Assembly (NCBI GenBank): GCA_009785545.1 | Contig: WQWD01000078.1 | Coordinates: 1-9,455 of the forward strand | DNA from: Treponema sp. | Lineage (GTDB): Bacteria; Spirochaetota; Spirochaetia; Treponematales; Breznakiellaceae | Direction: 5' to 3' | DNA: 9,455 nt | Part shown: in pieces, positions 5,634-9,455 of the stretch | How positions within the stretch are numbered: the stretch's first letter is position 1 | How the letters are laid out: every line of letters starts with the position of its first letter | The notes under the pieces: generated by a model | The model's input: only the letters and a program-made list of their open reading frames with translations | The model's database searches: none | Told to the model about the DNA's origin: nothing | Program-made: the position numbers and the translations under genes

Positions 5634-7016
5634 TTAAAAAAACAATTCAACAGCTCCTGTCTGTCTAATCTGCAGCTGCGTTACCGATCCTTCGCCGAAC
5701 ACCGCTTCCATGAAAGAACGGTATCTTTCAACCTCACTTAGCGGAATATATACTTGTATTGTTCCGGCAAACCCGCCGCCGTGTACTCTGCAAGCGCCTA
5801 TTGCGGTTTCGTAAAAGAGAAAATCTTTGGTAAGCGCAAGCGCCAAAGCAATGCCTTGTTCTTTTAGATTATTCGTTGAATATATATTTTGTAAAAGTTT
5901 CCATGAAGAGTCCCCTGATCGATCAACCCAGTCAAAATAACTGGAGATTGCTTCCCATTTTTCGGAACGTGAAACCGCTTGTTTTAAATTCTTAAGATCG
6001 CAGAGCATTGCGTCAACACGATCGTTTTCGTCAAAATAGTGAAGAGAGCGAAGAAACGCCCTGTCTCCTACAGCTTTTCGCACATCAATGATGTTGGAAA
6101 AGAATTTTTCTTTGCCCACTTCCCGCAATACTGATTTACCGAAAAATGCGGCAACAGCTTTCATTTCCGAAGGAATCGAGGCGTAGTCTGCTGTTAAATC
6201 AGCGTGGCTTCCGCCGGTGTTTACCACACACAGCGCAAAATCCGCAGCGGCGAGGTCAAAGTCGACTTGCTTTACAACCGGGTGCGCTTCGTCTTCAAAG
6301 TCAATAACAACAGTGCCGCCTGTAGCGCAAGCTGTTTGATCCATCAACCCGCAAGGTTTTCCAAAAAAAACATTTTCCGCTGTTTGTCCGATTTGCGCAA
6401 TTTCAAGTGCGGAGAGTTTGCCATTGCCGTAAAGTGAATCAAAGATACGGCCCACAAGCACTTCAATCGAAGCTGATGACGAAAGCCCCGAGCCCGGCAA
6501 CACAGTTGATGTTATGTTAGCCGAAAATCCGCCGGCAGTTATCCCACGCCGGTTTAACTCAGAAGCAATTCCCCTAACCAAAGAACCTGTGGTTTCTTTT
6601 TCTTCGGGTTTGGGCTTCAGGTCGGGCTCTCCGTTTGAGTTTGTCAATTTTATTTTTGTATCGGGAAAACCTTTTGAACGAAGAAACACGATGTTGTCAT
6701 TTCTCTTTTGCACAACGGCGACAGTGTCCAAATGAATGGAAGCCGCTAATACTTTGCCTCGATTATGATCTGTATGGTTTCCGCCAAGTTCGGTTCTGCC
6801 CGGCGCTGTGAATATTCTGAATTTTTCTGAGGCGTTGAGCTCTGTTTCCGGGAAACAGTCTTTCATTTCTGTTATCAAATCAGTGTAACGTTGGCGGGCG
6901 GAATCAATTTCGTTTTTTCCGTAAAGTTCGGTTAAAATTTTTGCTCCATATTCCGAATTGATTTTTTCCAAAAAACTGATAGCCGATATTTCTTTGTTTG
7001 AAAGTCCATTGTTCAT
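5634..7016 (-). CDS. galK: Galactokinase (GHMP kinase family), variant signature
   Basis: It would phosphorylate galactose to galactose-1-phosphate with ATP in the cytoplasm, the first step of the Leloir pathway. The 460 residues show all GHMP landmarks: the galactokinase signature APGRTELGGNHTDHN (71-85), the glycine-rich ATP loop LPGSGLSSSAS (173-183), CGLMDQ (212-217) with D216 at the position of the catalytic base, and motif 3 GACRVHGGGFAG (427-438). The signature differs from the classical GRxNLIGEHxDY: Asn becomes E76, and the sugar-binding Glu before His becomes N80. I recall this GGNHTDH form from a subgroup common in gut Firmicutes, so substrate preference may differ from E. coli GalK. 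It is longer than the usual 380-400 residues, partly from an N-terminal extension of about 65. GGGAG lies 9 nt before the ATG. It is last in the run, 23 nt after pgsA. Confidence 0.88.
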   Translation of the reverse strand: MNNGLSNKEISAISFLEKINSEYGAKILTELYGKNEIDSARQRYTDLITEMKDCFPETELNASEKFRIFTAPGRTELGGNHTDHNRGKVLAASIHLDTVAVVQKRNDNIVFLRSKGFPDTKIKLTNSNGEPDLKPKPEEKETTGSLVRGIASELNRRGITAGGFSANITSTVLPGSGLSSSASIEVLVGRIFDSLYGNGKLSALEIAQIGQTAENVFFGKPCGLMDQTACATGGTVVIDFEDEAHPVVKQVDFDLAAADFALCVVNTGGSHADLTADYASIPSEMKAVAAFFGKSVLREVGKEKFFSNIIDVRKAVGDRAFLRSLHYFDENDRVDAMLCDLKNLKQAVSRSEKWEAISSYFDWVDRSGDSSWKLLQNIYSTNNLKEQGIALALALTKDFLFYETAIGACRVHGGGFAGTIQVYIPLSEVERYRSFMEAVFGEGSVTQLQIRQTGAVELFF

Positions 7017-7023
7017 TGTTCAT
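7010..7023 (-). repeat. 7-bp tandem duplication ATGAACA at the galK start
   Basis: On the minus strand ATGAACA occurs twice in tandem, at 7023-7017 and 7016-7010, and is followed by ATGG. This gives two ATG codons 7 nt apart in different frames. The inner one (7016) opens galK, with GGGAG 9 nt upstream. The outer one (7023) is only 2 nt from that GGGAG and opens a frame that closes after 37 codons. Confidence 0.7.
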
Positions 7024-7039
7024 AACTCCCTGTTAGGTA

Positions 7040-7654
7040 TTAATTGTTGATTGTCTTTTCTGTTTTTTTATATATTATTAAATAATCGACAAAAGACACA
7101 ATAGCAATAATTACAGACACAGCAAAAATTAATAGAGACGCAAATTTTATCTGAGGTAAAAGATGTTCAAAGACGGCAAGGCGCTCAAAGCTAACTGCAA
7201 GTAAGGCAGCTCCTACTGCGACAATATACATAACAGTTTTGATTTTCCCTGCCAAACGTGCTCCTAGGGTAACGCCTTTTTGCAGCGTCAGATTACGAAG
7301 AAAAAGAATCCCAAACTCACGGTAGATTACCATCAATAAAAGAATGGCTGGAAGAATACCTGCATCCCAGACCCCATCAATTACAAAACAAAGAAAGCAG
7401 GTTATTTGGACAAGCGTATCGGCGAAAGGATCAAACAATTTTCCAAAGTTGCTTGTCAATTTTAATTTGCGGGCGGCAAGCCCGTCAAAATAGTCGGTTA
7501 TCTCTGAAACAATAAAGATGACCCAAAGTACGGGGATCGTCCAACCGCCCCCGTCAACCGCCAGTGAAGGAAAAAAGCGGGGCAAAAGATAGATAACAAA
7601 AAACACAGGAGCAAGGATAATTCTGCTTAAAGTAAGCTTGTTTGCTAAATTCAT
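7040..7654 (-). CDS. pgsA: CDP-diacylglycerol--glycerol-3-phosphate 3-phosphatidyltransferase
   Basis: A membrane enzyme that makes phosphatidylglycerol phosphate from CDP-diacylglycerol and glycerol-3-phosphate, the committed step to phosphatidylglycerol and cardiolipin. The 204 residues carry the complete CDP-alcohol phosphotransferase motif D-x2-D-G-x2-A-R-x8-G-x3-D-x3-D: D54, D57, G58, A61, R62, G71, D75 and D79, with the two last Asp as metal-binding and catalytic residues. Several hydrophobic segments flank it (about 10-28, 39-52, 81-93, 98-110, 139-154, 171-193), as usual for the family. The N-terminal NLANKLTLSRIILAPVF block is typical of PgsA, although other CDP-alcohol transferases share it. 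The ATG is 9 nt after AAAGGA; that ribosome site lies within the 21-nt sequence duplicated in the ankyrin leader. It follows der by 19 nt and is followed by galK. Confidence 0.88.
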   Translation of the reverse strand: MNLANKLTLSRIILAPVFFVIYLLPRFFPSLAVDGGGWTIPVLWVIFIVSEITDYFDGLAARKLKLTSNFGKLFDPFADTLVQITCFLCFVIDGVWDAGILPAILLLMVIYREFGILFLRNLTLQKGVTLGARLAGKIKTVMYIVAVGAALLAVSFERLAVFEHLLPQIKFASLLIFAVSVIIAIVSFVDYLIIYKKTEKTINN

Positions 7655-7655
7655 A

Positions 7656-7676
7656 TTTTATAGTCCTTTAATTTTA
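7656..7676 (-). repeat. 21-nt sequence identical to the ankyrin leader (copy 2)
   Basis: Identical to 4065-4085. Here it has a clear job: its minus-strand 5' end is the TAA stop codon of der (7676-7674), and AAAGGA (7670-7665) is the Shine-Dalgarno of pgsA. This is therefore probably the original context and the ankyrin leader the derived copy, if the match is not chance. Confidence 0.75.
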
Positions 7677-9044
7677 TTTTGATGAACTTTTTACTTCTAT
7701 TTTTACCGGGATGTGTGTAAAACCCAAATCTTTGCGTATTTTATTGCGTAAATAGGCGATGTATGTATCAATAACTGCGTGAGTGCGTGAAGTAAAAATA
7801 ATAAAGTGAACGGGATTTGCCGATTTCTGGGTAATATATTTTACTTTAAACCGTGTACGAGGGCCGCTTGGAGGAGGAGTTTCTGTCAGCCATTTCTCCA
7901 GTGCCTGATTTAACTGAGAAGTCCCAATACGCAAATTGAGCTGTTTGTACATTTTTATCGCAGTGTTAAGCAGCTTGTCAACACCTGTTCCGTCTTTTGC
8001 GCTTAGAGGGATTATCGGTGCGTACTCCATTTGACCAAAGAGAAAACGTATTCTGTCCGATACGGAGATAAAAGTGTTTTTGTATTGCGGCATTGTATCC
8101 CATTTGTTAAGCGCCATTATGATACCTCTGCCTTTGTCATGCGCAAGCGCAGCGATTTTTTTATCTTGATCTGTTAAGCTTTCCTCTGCGTCAATCATCA
8201 GGATAACAATATCTGCGGCGTCTATTGCTTTAATCGCACGGTTTACCGAGTAATATTCAATGTTTTCTGTTACCTTGGCTTTTCTGCGTATACCTGCAGT
8301 ATCCAAAATCACAAAATCACGGGACTTCCATTTAAAAGTGCCTTCGATTGTGTCTCTCGTTGTTCCGGGTATATCACTCACGATTGATGTGTTGCCTCCA
8401 ATCAAACGATTTGAAAGCGTAGATTTCCCTGTGTTCGGTTTTCCCAATAACGCTATGCGAATACAGTCTGTTTGCTTTTCTCGTGCGGCGTCAAAGTTTA
8501 CTTCCTTGACTTTGGAAAAATCAAGGCGTTTTATTATTTCCTGTTTGAGTTCTCCTATGTTATCGCCGTGTTCTGCGGAAATCATCAAAACTTTTTCAAA
8601 ACCAAAAGAGAGAACATTCCACGCATCAGCTAACATTCTTCCTCCTTCGGTTTTGTTTACTACGGCAATGAGTCTGTCACGATAAGGACGCAAAAGTTCG
8701 ATTAGTTCTTCGTCCTCGCTTGTGATTGATCCTGCTTCCAGCAAGAGAATTACAAGGCTGCATTTTTTTATCGAGTCCAAAGTTTTTTCAACGACCAGCT
8801 TGTCCAGAAAACTTTGATCGGCAAGTTTAAAACCGCCCGTGTCGATGAGGCGTAAAGGTTTGTCGTCTATCAGACAGTCTGCCTGAACAGGATCTCGTGT
8901 AACGCCCGGCGTTGGATCTGTGATTGCCCTGCGTTTGTGAAGCAAGCGGTTAAAAAGCGTAGATTTTCCTACATTAGGTCTTCCTGCGATAACAACGACA
9001 GGAAGATTCGAGTAAAACTCGGCATATTTTTTTTCAGTTATCAT
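7674..9044 (-). CDS. der: Ribosome biogenesis GTPase Der (EngA)
   Basis: An essential tandem-domain GTPase that helps mature the 50S ribosomal subunit. The 456 residues hold two G domains and a C-terminal KH-like RNA-binding domain. Domain 1: P-loop GRPNVGKS (21-28), switch TPGVTRD (45-51), DTGG (68-71), NKTE (130-133), SAE (146-148). Domain 2: GKPNTGKS (201-208), IPGTTRDTIEG, DTAG (248-251), NKWD (313-316), SAK (348-350). The KH-like part is about 365-456 and includes the TPPPSGPRTRFKVKYITQ linker typical of Der. The length is normal for the family. One oddity is G4 of domain 1, NKTE rather than NKxD: Glu replaces the Asp that reads the guanine base. AAAGGA lies 6 nt before the ATG, and only 3 nt separate it from the murJ stop, so the two are co-transcribed and probably translationally coupled. 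Confidence 0.95.
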   Translation of the reverse strand: MITEKKYAEFYSNLPVVVIAGRPNVGKSTLFNRLLHKRRAITDPTPGVTRDPVQADCLIDDKPLRLIDTGGFKLADQSFLDKLVVEKTLDSIKKCSLVILLLEAGSITSEDEELIELLRPYRDRLIAVVNKTEGGRMLADAWNVLSFGFEKVLMISAEHGDNIGELKQEIIKRLDFSKVKEVNFDAAREKQTDCIRIALLGKPNTGKSTLSNRLIGGNTSIVSDIPGTTRDTIEGTFKWKSRDFVILDTAGIRRKAKVTENIEYYSVNRAIKAIDAADIVILMIDAEESLTDQDKKIAALAHDKGRGIIMALNKWDTMPQYKNTFISVSDRIRFLFGQMEYAPIIPLSAKDGTGVDKLLNTAIKMYKQLNLRIGTSQLNQALEKWLTETPPPSGPRTRFKVKYITQKSANPVHFIIFTSRTHAVIDTYIAYLRNKIRKDLGFTHIPVKIEVKSSSK

Positions 9045-9047
9045 TTT

Positions 9048-9455
9048 TTATCCTTTTGAAGAAAGTCTTTTTTTGATCATTCCTATTATACCAAGAAAAT
9101 GCTGATCTTTCACAATTACAAGCATGGTAAATCCAAGCAGGATAAAAATAAATCCGTTAATTACAAATGGAATCCCGTAAGAAATAATTCTTGCATTACC
9201 TGCAAATAAATCTTTCAGCCATGGCGAAAGAAACCAAACAGGGATAACTGCGATAGCGGAAAGAACAATCATTCTTAAAATATAAAATAATGCAGGTCTT
9301 ACAACAATGCTTATCTTGATGTTTGCGTTTCTCCCAAGAAAAACCAAAAGTAAAACAGTATTTATCAGACTTGTAAAAGACAGAGAAAAAGCTATTCCGG
9401 CTCCTCGAAACGGACCTACTAAAATTGAGGCTAGAATAATATTAACGGCAAAAGA
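9048..9455 (-). CDS. murJ: Lipid II flippase MurJ (MviN), C-terminal part, runs off the window
   Basis: The frame is open from the right edge of the window to the stop at 9048-9050, giving the last 135 residues. They begin SFAVNIILASILVGPFRGAG, then IAFSLSFTSLINTVLLLVFL, with no start needed inside the window. This matches the late transmembrane region of the MVN/MOP flippases: VN near the start of a helix, a small-residue GAGIA turn, then LINTVLL. About four hydrophobic helices are visible, consistent with the final ones of the 14-helix fold. MurJ flips lipid II across the inner membrane for peptidoglycan synthesis. The in-frame TTG at 9347 is a leucine codon inside the protein, not a start. 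The stop is 3 nt before der. The family call rests on this fragment only, so another MOP-superfamily flippase is possible but less likely. Confidence 0.8.
   Translation of the reverse strand, partial: SFAVNIILASILVGPFRGAGIAFSLSFTSLINTVLLLVFLGRNANIKISIVVRPALFYILRMIVLSAIAVIPVWFLSPWLKDLFAGNARIISYGIPFVINGFIFILLGFTMLVIVKDQHFLGIIGMIKKRLSSKG

Noticed and set aside
6842..6858. 17-bp palindrome with 8-bp arms (CTGTTTCC / GGAAACAG)
   Set aside because: It lies within galK codons, is short, and has no positional reason to be a site; chance is adequate.
9345..9347. TTG as a start codon for a 99-residue membrane protein
   Set aside because: The frame stays open to the window edge and the upstream residues continue the MurJ pattern, so the TTG is an internal leucine.

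Overview
The window looks like a piece of a spirochaete chromosome, most probably a gut Treponema or close relative. This is inferred from the gene content, not from a marker gene. The signs are a very large exported protein that combines Listeria/Bacteroides-type (InlB B-like) repeats with a sulfatase-modifying-factor-like domain, an exported ankyrin protein ending in a short beta-rich domain of a kind I associate with treponemes, and lipoproteins with loose lipoboxes. The DNA is moderately AT-rich, and one gene starts with TTG.

Layout. (1) 6-3053 (+): a 1015-residue exported protein with a Pro12 tract, eight B-repeat-like modules and a C-terminal FGE/SUMF1-like domain that lacks the catalytic cysteine pair of aerobic formylglycine-generating enzyme. 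(2) 3069-3110: a perfect 17-bp hairpin between convergent genes; its right arm holds the stop codon of the next gene. (3) 3105-4046 (-): a secreted ankyrin-repeat protein with a TTG start behind a strong Shine-Dalgarno. (4) 4047-4328: a divergent intergenic region with a perfect 20-bp hairpin, a perfect 13-bp inverted repeat and a near-consensus sigma70-type promoter for the ankyrin gene. The -10 box of that promoter lies in the inverted repeat. (5) 4329-4910 and 4921-5604 (+): a two-gene unit of a DUF2271-like lipoprotein and an exported protein that may have a START/SRPBCC-like fold. (6) 5634-9455 (-): a tight housekeeping run, transcribed murJ (partial) - der - pgsA - galK, with gaps of 3, 19 and 23 nt.

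The minus-strand run links lipid II flipping (MurJ), ribosome assembly (Der) and phosphatidylglycerol synthesis (PgsA), followed by a galactokinase of a non-classical signature subtype. The left half is an accessory block of envelope or secreted proteins. The strongest second-look signals are the palindromes that bracket the ankyrin gene, a 21-nt identity between its leader and the der/pgsA junction, and a flavinylation-like DAVSGAT motif in the DUF2271-like lipoprotein. No transposase, CRISPR array, tRNA or rRNA was seen. I did not find a demonstrably new multi-gene system.
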